45,421 bases of DNA, from NCBI GenBank assembly GCA_023391105.1, contig JAEWBO010000015.1, positions 1-45,421 of the forward strand, written 5' to 3'. The DNA is from Bacillota bacterium. Lineage in GTDB: Bacteria; Bacillota; Clostridia; Christensenellales; SZUA-584. A program made the position numbers and the translations under genes. Of this stretch, positions 6,408-14,293 are shown piece by piece. Under the pieces are notes generated by a model that saw nothing but the letters and a program-made list of their open reading frames with translations, did not search any database and was not told the DNA's origin. Every line of letters starts with the position of its first letter. The first letter of the stretch is position 1.

Positions 6408-7733
6408 ATGATACATACATTTAAACACGGCGGCACCGGCTTTGTGCTGGACGTCGAGACAGGCAGCGTGCATGCGCTGGACGACGAAGCGTTCGAAGCG
6501 GTGGCACGTCTTCAGCAAATTGAAAACGACGGCGGCGACATCGACGCGGCGCTCGGCGAAGGCGGGCCGCTGCTGGAGGAAATCGGGGCGCTCAAGGACG
6601 CTGGGCTGCTGTTTTCGCAGGCTGACGAGGGTCAGGCCTTGCCCGAAAACGTCGTGAAGGCGATGTGCCTTCACCTCGCGCACGACTGCAACCTGCGATG
6701 TGAATACTGCTTCGCCAAGGGCGGGGCGTTCGCGGGACGGCGCGAGCTGATGAGCGCGGAGACCGCCAAGGCCGCGATCGATTTTCTTATTAAGGTGTCG
6801 GGCACGCGGCGCAACTTAGAGATCGACTTTTTCGGCGGCGAGCCGCTGCTCAATTTCGAGGTGCTCAAGGAAACGGTCAGTTATGCCCGCAGCATCGAAG
6901 CTGCGCACGGCAAGAACTTTCGTTTCACGGTGACCACCAACGCGTACCACGTCACGGACGACATGCGCGACTACATAAACAAAGAGATGAACAATGTCGT
7001 GGTCAGCATCGACGGGCGGCCGCATGTGCACGATGCCGTGCGCAAAACGGCGGGCGGCCGCGGCAGCTACGAGCGCGTGGCGAAAAACGCCAAAGCGCTG
7101 CTGATGAATCGCGAAGGGGAATACTATGTGCGCGGCACGTTCACGGCAGACAATCTTGACTTCGCGGAGGACGTGCTGCACGTCGCGGACATGGGCTTTT
7201 GGGGCTTGTCCATCGAGCCGGTGGTCACAAACGGTGCCAACGCGATAAAGGAAGAGCACCTGCCTGCGATATTCGATGAATACGACAGGCTCGCGGAGGA
7301 ATATGCGCGCCGTCGCAAGAGCGGCAACGGCTTTACGTTCTTTCATTTCATGGTGGATTTGGGCGCGGGGCCATGCCGTTTAAAACGCATTCGCGGCTGC
7401 GGCGCGGGCACGGAATACATCGCTGTTGCACCCACGGGAGACATTTATCCGTGTCACCAGTTTGTGGGGCAAAGTAAATATATGCTGGGCAGCGTGTATG
7501 AAACGGGGCTGAACGCGGATATCGCGCATCAGTTTGAGGACTGCAATATATACAATATGGAAGACTGCAAAAAATGCTGGGCAAAATACTATTGCAGCGG
7601 CGGATGTGCCGCGGCGAATGTGAATATGAACGGTGACATACTGCAGCCGTACCGTATCGGCTGCGCCATGCAAAAGAAAAGGCTCGAGATCGCCATCGGT
7701 ATGGCGGCACTGGAGCAGATGGAGAACGTATGA
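6408..7733 (+). CDS. scfB: SCIFF maturase, radical SAM/SPASM enzyme
   Basis: This 441-residue enzyme forms thioether cross-links on the SCIFF peptide. The N-terminal ~85 residues (TGFVLDVETGSVHALDDEAF) look like a PqqD-type RiPP recognition element. The radical SAM cluster motif is CNLRCEYC (Cys94, Cys98, Cys101), followed by FFGGEPLLNF. The C-terminal SPASM domain is cysteine-rich, from CGAGTEYIAV and PTGDIYPCHQF through KCWAKYYCSGGC, ligating auxiliary Fe-S clusters. Start: the ATG at 6408 has AGGAG 10 bases upstream; the longer frame back to 6312 would run inside the repeat and is rejected. It follows scfA after ~440 bp of terminator and repeats, and overlaps the next gene by four bases (ATGA). 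Confidence 0.96.
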   Translation: MIHTFKHGGTGFVLDVETGSVHALDDEAFEAVARLQQIENDGGDIDAALGEGGPLLEEIGALKDAGLLFSQADEGQALPENVVKAMCLHLAHDCNLRCEYCFAKGGAFAGRRELMSAETAKAAIDFLIKVSGTRRNLEIDFFGGEPLLNFEVLKETVSYARSIEAAHGKNFRFTVTTNAYHVTDDMRDYINKEMNNVVVSIDGRPHVHDAVRKTAGGRGSYERVAKNAKALLMNREGEYYVRGTFTADNLDFAEDVLHVADMGFWGLSIEPVVTNGANAIKEEHLPAIFDEYDRLAEEYARRRKSGNGFTFFHFMVDLGAGPCRLKRIRGCGAGTEYIAVAPTGDIYPCHQFVGQSKYMLGSVYETGLNADIAHQFEDCNIYNMEDCKKCWAKYYCSGGCAAANVNMNGDILQPYRIGCAMQKKRLEIAIGMAALEQMENV

Positions 7734-8245
7734 TTCAATCGATAAACGGCGTTGATCCCGTAAAGGACAGGACGGCGTATGTGCATTCCGCGGCGGTGGT
7801 AATCGGCGATGTGACGTTAAGAAAGGAGTCCAGCGTGTGGCCGGGGGCTGTGGTGCGCGGGGACCTCTCGCACATCGAAATCGGTGAACGCACGAACATT
7901 CAGGACGGATGCCTGCTGCATACCACGCATTTGCCGCTGATCATCGGCAACGACGTGACAGTGGGGCACGGCGCGATATTGCACTCGTGCGACATCGGCG
8001 CGGGCACGCTTATCGGTATGGGCGCAATCGTACTGGACGCGGCGAAGATCGGTGAGAACTGCATCATCGGCGCGGGTACGCTGATTCCGCCCGGCAAGGT
8101 GATTCCGCCCCGCAGCGTGGTGATGGGCAATCCATTCAAAATCACACGAAACGTCACAAACGAGGATTTGGCAAACAACGCGGAAGGCGTGGCACACTAC
8201 GTGCAGCAGATTAAAAACTACATAAAGACGGGAATTATTCGCTGA
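7730..8245 (+). CDS. Gamma carbonic anhydrase-like hexapeptide-repeat protein
   Basis: The 171-residue protein is a left-handed beta-helix protein of the gamma carbonic anhydrase/YrdA group. Hexapeptide repeats run from about residue 18 to 135 (VVIGDV, IEIGER, IIGNDV, IGENCIIGAG). Candidate zinc ligands are His64 after NIQDG, then His80 and His85 in VGHGAILH, whose five-residue spacing is typical. The C-terminal helix follows SVVMGNPFK. Family members bind zinc or another metal and may hydrate CO2, but many are inactive or have other acyl-related roles. The ATG overlaps the scfB stop, so the two are translationally coupled; a functional link is not evident. It converges on glpP with a very short gap. 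Confidence 0.9.
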   Translation: MIQSINGVDPVKDRTAYVHSAAVVIGDVTLRKESSVWPGAVVRGDLSHIEIGERTNIQDGCLLHTTHLPLIIGNDVTVGHGAILHSCDIGAGTLIGMGAIVLDAAKIGENCIIGAGTLIPPGKVIPPRSVVMGNPFKITRNVTNEDLANNAEGVAHYVQQIKNYIKTGIIR

Positions 8246-8267
8246 GCCCAAAGCGATGCTAACCGGA

Positions 8268-8834
8268 TTATTCTGTCCAGAGCGTGGCCTGACCGGTGGA
8301 TACGCCGATGGCACCGCTGGACAGCGCGTCGATCACCTGCCTGCGGCTGGTGATGAGCCCGCCTGCGATGACAGGCACGTCCACGTCCTGCGTAAACCTT
8401 TTGATGATGCTCGGAATGATGCCCGGCATCAGCTCGATCATCGAGGGGCGTACCTTGACAGCCGTTCGCACCGCGTTCTCATATGAGGCGCTGTCTAACA
8501 TGAAGAAACGCTGTATGGCGAATATGCCGTGATCACGAGCGTATTTGACCAGCGCAGTTCTTGTGCTGATAATGCCGCTGGGGCACATGCTGGACTGAAC
8601 GTATTCCAGCGCGCGCGTGCTGGTCGCAAGGCCGTCGATCAGGTCCATATGTAAAAAAACGCGGGTGCCTGCTTTTTTTGCGGTATCCACAAGCGCCTTG
8701 GCAGAAAAGATGTCGGTATTGATCAGAAATATGGTGGGAACACGTAGGTCGAGAGCGCGCTCAAGCGACTGCCTGTTTTGCACAGCGGCGATAATCGGCC
8801 TGTCCTGCACAGCTTCGATATAGTCGTGCATCAT
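8268..8834 (-). CDS. glpP: Glycerol-3-phosphate-responsive antiterminator GlpP
   Basis: The 188-residue protein matches the GlpP family: a TIM-barrel-like protein with FLHMDLIDGLA, CPSGIISTR, RFFMLDSAS and IELMPGIIPSII segments, ending PVIAGGLITSRRQV and a SSGAIGVSTG phosphate-binding loop. Known GlpP binds glycerol-3-phosphate and promotes read-through of leader terminators of glp mRNAs. Start: the ATG at 8834 has AAGGAGC close upstream, and the next codon is also ATG; the longer frame up to 9044 crosses its promoter and is rejected. No glpF, glpK or glpD lies within the window, so it must act elsewhere. Confidence 0.92.
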   Translation of the reverse strand: MMHDYIEAVQDRPIIAAVQNRQSLERALDLRVPTIFLINTDIFSAKALVDTAKKAGTRVFLHMDLIDGLATSTRALEYVQSSMCPSGIISTRTALVKYARDHGIFAIQRFFMLDSASYENAVRTAVKVRPSMIELMPGIIPSIIKRFTQDVDVPVIAGGLITSRRQVIDALSSGAIGVSTGQATLWTE

Positions 8835-8859
8835 AACGCTCCTTTGTCTCTTTTTACGT

Positions 8860-8889
8860 ATTATATCACGCGCGACGCGGTATTTACAA
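8860..8889 (-). promoter_or_regulatory. Promoter for glpP
   Basis: On the minus strand TTGTAA (8889-8884), an 18-bp spacer and TATAAT (8865-8860), about 26 bases ahead of the glpP start. Confidence 0.65.
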
Positions 8890-8927
8890 AAAATATCGAA
8901 AATGATATGATTGGCGGGGGACAGCCT

Positions 8928-9086
8928 GTGAAACCACACGAGCTGCGTTTTCAGACTCCCGACGGGACAGTGAACCAAGGCTGCAAATGGGATGCGGATG
9001 CGCCCGAAACGGCAAAACAGATTGTAAACGGCACGATTGAGCACGCCATGAGATACTTAATGAACAGAAAAACAGCGGGTGTATGA
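8928..9086 (+). CDS. Small hypothetical protein (52 aa)
   Basis: A short ORF begins at a GTG preceded by a GGGGGA sequence six bases away (an in-frame ATG at 8907 is an alternative with no clear ribosome-binding site). The product starts MKPHELRFQT and is hydrophilic, with one cysteine and a predicted helix near the C-terminus (APETAKQIVNGTIEHAMRYL). I do not recognise the family. It lies between divergent glpP and the oxidoreductase gene and could be coupled to the latter 50 bases downstream. It may be real or spurious. Confidence 0.4.
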   Translation: MKPHELRFQTPDGTVNQGCKWDADAPETAKQIVNGTIEHAMRYLMNRKTAGV

Positions 9087-9143
9087 GGACATCTTCGCCT
9101 GGCTGGAAGACAGAGCAAAGCCTCAGCTTGGGGAGTGACAGGT

Positions 9144-10268
9144 TTGAAGGAGTATAAGGTCGGGCTTTTAGGGCTTGGCAGCATCGGGCGTGTTCACGCC
9201 TATGCGCTTGGCGCACTGCCGCACTACTATGACCTTCCGTTCAAGGTGATACTGGGCGGTGTTTACAACCGCACGTACGAGAAGGCGCTGGCAGCGGTTA
9301 ATAAGCTCGGGTTTGAATATGCGGCGAGGACGCCCGAAGAGCTGATTTTACGCAGCGACATCGATGCGATTTGTATCTGTCTGCCTAACCATCAGCATGA
9401 GGAATACGCCATTAAAGCACTGGAGGCGGGCAAGCATCTTTATTGTGAGAAGCCGCTGTGCTTAACACATGAGGGGGCACAAAGGATCGGAGAAGCCGCA
9501 AAAAAGGCAGGCGTCAAAGCACAGATCGTGTTCCACAACCGGTTCTTTCCTGCGGTGATGCGCGCCAAGCAGCTGATGGAAGAGGGACGCATCGGGCGGC
9601 TTTACAGTTTTGAGGCAAAATACTATCATTCGACCAACATCGATGCGGACAAGCCCTTTAACTGGCGCTTTTCCAAAGACATTGCTGGCGGCGGTACGCT
9701 TTTCGATATGGGATCGCATGTGATTGATATTGTATCATACCTTGGCGGCCGGTATGCGCGTGTGAACGCGGCGATGCAGACAGCGATAAAGTCGCGGTTT
9801 GATGGCGGCGCACAGCGTCGCGTGGATGTGGACGACGCGGTGTATATCACTGCGGAGCTGCAAAACGGTGCGTTTGGCACGATCATTGCCTCTAAGCTGG
9901 CTACGGGCACCAACGACGAGCTGGAAATTCGGTTTTTCGGAGACAAGGGTGCCATGCGGTTTTCTACGGAAAGCCCGAATCATCTTGAGTTTTATGACAA
10001 CGCCGATAAAGGCGGCTCTTACGGCGGAGATAAGGGTGTGAAGCTGATTGAGTCGTACCAGCGCTTTGACCCGCCGGGCGGCACCATGCCTTCGCCCAAA
10101 TCATCGGTTGGCTGGGTGAGGGCGCACGTGCACAGTATGTATACATTCTTCGAATCTGTGCACACAGGCAAAAACTGCAATCCGTCTATAGAAGACGGCA
10201 TATATAACCAGTATGTACTGGAGAAGGTGTCCGAATCTGCAGAGGACGGCATATGGAAGACGCTTTGA
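9144..10268 (+). CDS. Gfo/Idh/MocA family NAD(P)-dependent oxidoreductase
   Basis: The 374-residue protein begins with a Rossmann fold (VGLLGLGSIGRVHA), carries the CEKPLCL motif near residue 100 that supplies the family lysine, and GGGTLFDMGSHVIDIVSYLGG near residue 180 with the conserved Asp/His pair. Such enzymes oxidise or reduce sugar, inositol or amino-sugar hydroxyls. The substrate cannot be inferred here because no sugar catabolism genes are adjacent. Start: the TTG at 9144 has GGGGAG eight bases upstream; the GTG at 9135 is in frame but overlaps that ribosome-binding site. Length is normal for the family. Confidence 0.9.
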   Translation: MKEYKVGLLGLGSIGRVHAYALGALPHYYDLPFKVILGGVYNRTYEKALAAVNKLGFEYAARTPEELILRSDIDAICICLPNHQHEEYAIKALEAGKHLYCEKPLCLTHEGAQRIGEAAKKAGVKAQIVFHNRFFPAVMRAKQLMEEGRIGRLYSFEAKYYHSTNIDADKPFNWRFSKDIAGGGTLFDMGSHVIDIVSYLGGRYARVNAAMQTAIKSRFDGGAQRRVDVDDAVYITAELQNGAFGTIIASKLATGTNDELEIRFFGDKGAMRFSTESPNHLEFYDNADKGGSYGGDKGVKLIESYQRFDPPGGTMPSPKSSVGWVRAHVHSMYTFFESVHTGKNCNPSIEDGIYNQYVLEKVSESAEDGIWKTL

Positions 10269-10319
10269 GAGGCACGCCCCATTGGGTGCGCGTCTATATA
10301 TAGAAGGGAGAGTTGACAG

Positions 10320-10640
10320 ATGCTCTTGGATGCGAATTATGATGAGAGCCTGAACAGATGGGATGTTCGTCTTTACGGGGAGGTAGACATCTACAACTCG
10401 GAAAGCTTAAAATCTGAGCTGCACGCGCTGGTTGACGACAAAAAGGCGGATATTGTACTCGACTGCACCAGTCTTAAGTACATCGATTCAACAGGGCTTG
10501 GCGTGCTGGTGAGCGCGCTTAAAAAGGTCAAGGAAGCAAGAAAGCAGATCAGCATTATCAATCTGAAACCATATATCGCCAAGATATTTACACTGACGGG
10601 ACTTGACAAAATCTTTCTTATCGAGGTGGACGAAGCGTGA
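10320..10640 (+). CDS. STAS-domain anti-sigma factor antagonist (SpoIIAA/RsbV-like)
   Basis: The 106-residue single STAS-domain protein carries the diagnostic YIDSTGLGVL motif, with Ser57 at the position phosphorylated in SpoIIAA and RsbV. In the partner-switching scheme the unphosphorylated form binds the anti-sigma kinase and frees the sigma factor. It is the first gene of a tight module: its stop overlaps the next start by four bases (GTGA), and a sigma gene follows. Start: ATG with AGGGAGAG nine bases upstream. The kinase partner next door is degenerate, so the second RsbW-like gene at 11869 may be its real partner. Confidence 0.93.
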   Translation: MLLDANYDESLNRWDVRLYGEVDIYNSESLKSELHALVDDKKADIVLDCTSLKYIDSTGLGVLVSALKKVKEARKQISIINLKPYIAKIFTLTGLDKIFLIEVDEA

Positions 10641-11011
10641 ACGGCGACGTGATTCATCTGCAGCTGCCGGCCCGGCCCGATTATATTCTCGCGGTGAGGC
10701 TTGCGGTATCTGCAGTGGCCCAACGTGTGGGGTTTGACATTGAAGATATTGAGGATTTGAAGGTCGCGAGCGCAGAGGCATGCACCTTGCTTCTTGCAGG
10801 TCGTCCGCAGATGATTGATATTAGTCTGACTGTTGACGATGGGCTGGTGATGGAGTTTGAGGCATCGGGCTTTTCGGATGGCGCTGCCGATGCGGATGAA
10901 CCTGACGGGATGAGTCAATATTTACTGGATGCGCTCGTTGATACATGTGAGATAAAAGATGACGGCGGCGTGATCCATGGTGTTCGGCTGAAAAAAACAT
11001 TGTTATATTAA
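10637..11011 (+). CDS. RsbW/SpoIIAB-like protein lacking ATP-binding motifs
   Basis: This 124-residue protein aligns with the N-terminal half of RsbW-type anti-sigma kinases (RPDYILAVRLAVSAVAQRVG, then IEDLKVASAEAC). The normal N-box 'EACTNAI.H' reads EACTLLLAG, losing the Mg-coordinating Asn. The D-box DxGxGF and the glycine-rich G-box are also unrecognisable. It therefore probably cannot phosphorylate the STAS protein by the usual mechanism, but could still bind sigma or the antagonist. GTG start, coupled to the upstream stop. The sigma gene follows within 20 bases. Confidence 0.8.
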   Translation: MNGDVIHLQLPARPDYILAVRLAVSAVAQRVGFDIEDIEDLKVASAEACTLLLAGRPQMIDISLTVDDGLVMEFEASGFSDGAADADEPDGMSQYLLDALVDTCEIKDDGGVIHGVRLKKTLLY

Positions 11012-11027
11012 TATATTGGGGAATTCT

Positions 11028-11771
11028 ATGAGTGAGCGGTGGTCGGAGCTGGGCGAACAGTCGCTTTTTGAACGCTACGAAAAAAAACGAGAAGAATCGC
11101 TGAGAAACTACATACTGGAGAAATACCTGTACATCGCGGAAATTGTAGCAAAGAAATTTGTGGGCAGAGGCGTTGAGTTCGACGATCTTTTTCAGGTGGC
11201 GTCTCTTGCTTTGGTGAAAGCGCTCGATCGGTATGAGAGCGATCGCGGCGTGAAATTTGCGAGCTTCGCGACGCCGACGCTTGTCGGGGAGATAAAAAAC
11301 TATTTTCGCGATAAAACACGCATGATTCGCATTTCGCGGCGGGAAAGCGAAATGATCAGAAAGCTTGATGACGCGAAAGGCGTTCTTGCCTCAAGGCATG
11401 GGCACAGCGCCACGCCCGAACAGATGGCGGAATATTTGGGGCTTAGTGTGGAGCGCATATTGGAACTTATGGAAGCCCAATCTGCCGGATACGCGGCGTC
11501 GCTGGACAATTATATCGCGCTCAATGAAGACACAAAGTTTATCAAGCTTGTGGGCTGTACGGACAACGCTTATGAAAAGATTGAAGACCGCGACTTTCTG
11601 GCCTATTGTTTCGAGCATTTAAGCGATATCGAAAAACAAGTGATTCAGCAGCGGTACGAAAACGATTTAAGTCAGCGTGAAGTGGCTGCCATGCTGGGTG
11701 TCTCGCAAATGTATATTTCGCGTATTGAGCGTAAAATACTCGTCAAGTTTAGAAATTTCTATGAAAAATAG
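11028..11771 (+). CDS. RNA polymerase sigma factor, SigB/SigF/SigG family
   Basis: The 247-residue protein is a group 3 sigma-70 factor. Region 2 contains VEFDDLFQVASLALVKALDR and FASFATPTLVGEIKNYFRD; region 3 HSATPEQMAEYLGLSVERI; region 4 SDIEKQVIQQRY and LSQREVAAMLGVSQMYISRI (helix-turn-helix). This arrangement is shared by SigB, SigF and SigG, so regulon identity (stress or sporulation) is undecided. Start: the ATG at 11028 has GGGGA upstream; a TTG at 11016 is in frame but poorly placed. It is flanked by two RsbW-like genes and a STAS gene, implying partner-switching control. Confidence 0.93.
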   Translation: MSERWSELGEQSLFERYEKKREESLRNYILEKYLYIAEIVAKKFVGRGVEFDDLFQVASLALVKALDRYESDRGVKFASFATPTLVGEIKNYFRDKTRMIRISRRESEMIRKLDDAKGVLASRHGHSATPEQMAEYLGLSVERILELMEAQSAGYAASLDNYIALNEDTKFIKLVGCTDNAYEKIEDRDFLAYCFEHLSDIEKQVIQQRYENDLSQREVAAMLGVSQMYISRIERKILVKFRNFYEK

Positions 11772-11805
11772 GTTTGGATGGCTGCGCTAAGGGGTATATA
11801 GATGT

Positions 11806-11857
11806 AAGAAGCACGGTGCGCGCAGGTTTTGGCTGCTCACGATATTTTGTGCTTCTT
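11806..11857 (+). other. Long-range inverted repeat before the second RsbW-like gene
   Basis: AAGAAGCAC (11806-11814) is perfectly complementary to GTGCTTCTT (11849-11857), with a 34-nt loop. It ends 11 bases before the ATG at 11869. There is no U-run, so it is not a normal terminator. It may influence translation of the next gene, which lacks a clear ribosome-binding site. Confidence 0.5.
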
Positions 11858-11868
11858 GGTGTCTTTGT

Positions 11869-12273
11869 ATGGAATATACAAGCCGATATGTGCTTACCTC
11901 TATAAATGACATAAAAGAAGCGGTCAGTGGTGTACTAAGCGGTGTAGAAAAATTAAAGCCACTCACTGACGAAAGCAGGTTTAACATATCGCTCGTCATC
12001 AAAGAGCTTTTAGCCAACTGCTTTGAGCATGCGATGCCTTCAAAAAGCATGCCGGTGGAATTAAAGGCAGTATTGAAAAACGATTTATTGGCCATCGGCG
12101 TGACAGACGGCGGCGGCGGTTTTGAATATGAAAGAATTCGCGGCAATATAAGCACCGACGAAGACGCTCTGCTCAAGGAGCGCGGACGGGGGCTGACGCT
12201 GGTGCATGCGCTGTGTCAGGAAATCTGCTACAACAGCGTTGGCAACAGTGTAGAGGTTAAAATGGCGTTATGA
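11869..12273 (+). CDS. RsbW-like serine kinase/anti-sigma factor (GHKL ATPase)
   Basis: The 134-residue protein has all GHKL signatures of the RsbW/SpoIIAB group: N-box IKELLANCFEHA (near residue 46), D-box VTDGGGGFEYERI and G-box KERGRGLTLVHALC. Such proteins bind a sigma factor and phosphorylate a STAS antagonist on serine. It lies 97 bases after the sigma gene and is separated by an inverted repeat. No good ribosome-binding site precedes the ATG, which hints at low or structured translation control. Together with the degenerate RsbW-like protein upstream, the module has two potential anti-sigma subunits. Confidence 0.88.
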   Translation: MEYTSRYVLTSINDIKEAVSGVLSGVEKLKPLTDESRFNISLVIKELLANCFEHAMPSKSMPVELKAVLKNDLLAIGVTDGGGGFEYERIRGNISTDEDALLKERGRGLTLVHALCQEICYNSVGNSVEVKMAL

Positions 12274-12281
12274 CATTTTCT

Positions 12282-12315
12282 TTCCGCCTTGCGGAAGGAT
12301 TCGTGTTTTTTCTAT
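12282..12315 (+). terminator. Possible terminator after the sigma module
   Basis: TTCCGC (12282-12287) and GCGGAA (12291-12296) form a tight hairpin, with TTTTTT about ten bases further on. The gap before the U-run weakens the call. Confidence 0.45.
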
Positions 12316-12384
12316 ATTCATATACAAAGGAGTTTCTCTGGCTGCGGAGAAATAATAACAGAAAGAACCTTGGAAGGGGATTGA

Positions 12385-13566
12385 ATGGCAGTCAGGCGAA
12401 GACCGAGAACAAGATTTTATTTTGTACTGGGCGCAATTGTCGTGGTTATCGTGGTGTCGCTTGTGCTGTTACTGGGATCGCCAAGCACAGTGGCCGTTGA
12501 GTGGGCCAGCGCAGAGTTTGATAAAAGCTATGATATGCTGATCGTTCGTGACGAGGTTGTCTACGAAGCAAAGAATTACGGCAAGACGAACTATATTGCA
12601 GTGGAAGGACAGCCAGTCAGCGTAGGCGACCCTATCATTGAAGTGTACGAATGGGGTTACAACGACGAAACGCTCTCAAAGCTTCTCGATCTGCAAAAGA
12701 CGATCATGAAGTATCAGACCGATGTCGTCCGTGCGGGCGTCATCGATGAATCGCTGAATGATATCAACAGCCGAATTGACGCAAAGGCTACGGAGATTCA
12801 GCAGGCGATATTTGACAACAACGATTCTGTGCAGCTGTCGCTTCAGCGCGACATGGAAGCGCTGCTTGATGAGCGCATGGCGTATTTGAGGAAAAACACC
12901 ATGCAGGACGAACAGCTTGGTGATTATTACACGCAGGAGTCCGAGTTGCTCACCCGTTTTGCGAAATGGCGCAGCCAGCTGGCCGCCAATGAAGGCGGCA
13001 TCGTCAGTTTTTACTTCGACGGATGCGAAGCACTGATGAACAAACAAAACATTGGCAGCTTCACAAGAGAAGCCCTCGAAGAGGTGCTCGAAGGCAAGAC
13101 GGTGAAGATTCCCGAGAAGGACAAGGCTTATGCGCCGCTGTACCGCGTGGTCAACGGAAGCGAATGGTATGTGGTGCTGCTATCAGAAAAAAAGATAAAC
13201 GAGATGCATCCGGGCAACAGTTTTTCGATCATTTTCGAGGATTATCTCGATACACAGTATACAGGGCTTGTTTATAACGTATCAGAGCTTGAACAAAAGG
13301 CGGGATACGTGTATACTGTGATGATACAGGATAATATTGGTCCTTTGCTGGGAGAGCGGCGCGTGTCAGCGCGGCTTTATGGCGTACAGGAGGGATTAAG
13401 CATCCCGAAAAGCTGCGTCAAGACGATGGACAAGGTTGATTATGTGGAAACGGCTGACGGAGAGTACGTGCCTGTGCTCATCGTGGCGGACAAGGGTGAT
13501 ACGGTGCTTGTGCAGACTTACGAGGGTGAAGCAACACTTGAGATCGGAAAACTCATAAGACGGTAG
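12385..13566 (+). CDS. HlyD-family-like membrane-anchored protein
   Basis: This 393-residue protein starts with a basic segment and one transmembrane helix (about residues 12-34). The outside part has a lipoyl-like strand region (GQPVSVGDPIIEVYEW near 78-92), a helical coiled-coil stretch to about 185, and a beta-rich C-terminus. This resembles HlyD/membrane fusion proteins. No transporter or ATPase partner is adjacent; instead it precedes yggS, sepF and divIVA, an order that points to cell-envelope or division functions. ATG start with GGAAGGGG upstream. The exact function is unknown. Confidence 0.75.
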   Translation: MAVRRRPRTRFYFVLGAIVVVIVVSLVLLLGSPSTVAVEWASAEFDKSYDMLIVRDEVVYEAKNYGKTNYIAVEGQPVSVGDPIIEVYEWGYNDETLSKLLDLQKTIMKYQTDVVRAGVIDESLNDINSRIDAKATEIQQAIFDNNDSVQLSLQRDMEALLDERMAYLRKNTMQDEQLGDYYTQESELLTRFAKWRSQLAANEGGIVSFYFDGCEALMNKQNIGSFTREALEEVLEGKTVKIPEKDKAYAPLYRVVNGSEWYVVLLSEKKINEMHPGNSFSIIFEDYLDTQYTGLVYNVSELEQKAGYVYTVMIQDNIGPLLGERRVSARLYGVQEGLSIPKSCVKTMDKVDYVETADGEYVPVLIVADKGDTVLVQTYEGEATLEIGKLIRR

Positions 13567-13582
13567 TTTATTGGAGTCATCA

Positions 13583-14269
13583 ATGACAGATATCGCGAAG
13601 AACATCGCAATAATTAAAGAAAGGGTTGATGCCAGCGCAAAAAAGACAGGAAGAAGCGGAAGCGATATTACGATCGTGGCGGTCAGCAAAACGGTGGGCG
13701 CCTATGCCGTTGAACAGGCTGTAGAAGCCGGCATGCGGGATTTTGGCGAAAATTATGTTCAGGAGTATCTGAAAAAACGTGAGGTAATTAAGGATACCTC
13801 CTTGAACTGGCATATCATCGGACCTCTGCAAAGTAATAAAGTGAAGTATACTCTTGACGGAGTGTGCTTACTGCATTCGCTTGACAGGCTTTCTCTCGCG
13901 CGAGAGATAGAAAGACAGTGCGAAAATAAAAGCACGCAGCTCTCTGCGCTTGTGCAGCTTAATATCGGAAAAGAGCCGACCAAGTCGGGCATATGTGAAG
14001 AGGATCTCCAGCGTTTTATACAAGACGTGTCTGTGATGAGGAGGATCCGCTTAAAAGGACTGATGGCAATACCGCCGGCGGCCTTTCAAGCGGATGACAA
14101 CAGACCGTACTTTGAGAAAATGCGCAAGCTCTTCGACCGCTATAAAGCGGAGTATCCCGAATTTGAATACCTATCGATGGGGATGTCGGACGATTTTGAA
14201 GCTGCGATTGAAGAAGGCTCAAATGTGGTCAGGATTGGAACGGCCGTGTTTGGAGCGAGGTCAAATTAA
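13583..14269 (+). CDS. YggS/PROSC family PLP-binding protein
   Basis: The 228-residue protein has the family signature: IVAVSKT with the PLP lysine at Lys36, GENYVQE, WHIIGPLQSNKVKY, and the C-terminal YLSMGMSDDFEAAIEEGSN then VRIGTAVFG phosphate-binding region. These proteins control pyridoxal phosphate homeostasis rather than act as racemases. In Gram-positives the gene often sits upstream of sepF, as here. Start: the ATG at 13583 has TTGGAG eight bases ahead; the TTG at 13571 is in frame but overlaps that site. It follows the HlyD-like gene by 16 bases and is likely cotranscribed. Confidence 0.95.
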   Translation: MTDIAKNIAIIKERVDASAKKTGRSGSDITIVAVSKTVGAYAVEQAVEAGMRDFGENYVQEYLKKREVIKDTSLNWHIIGPLQSNKVKYTLDGVCLLHSLDRLSLAREIERQCENKSTQLSALVQLNIGKEPTKSGICEEDLQRFIQDVSVMRRIRLKGLMAIPPAAFQADDNRPYFEKMRKLFDRYKAEYPEFEYLSMGMSDDFEAAIEEGSNVVRIGTAVFGARSN

Positions 14270-14293
14270 AAATTTTCAGGGGGTTATATTATC

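Noticed and set aside
1..8300. A complete multi-gene defence island
   Set aside because: Only the HD-Hsp90 gene is a candidate; the neighbours are a lipoprotein, a propeller protein, a membrane protein and the SCIFF genes, none known as defence partners.
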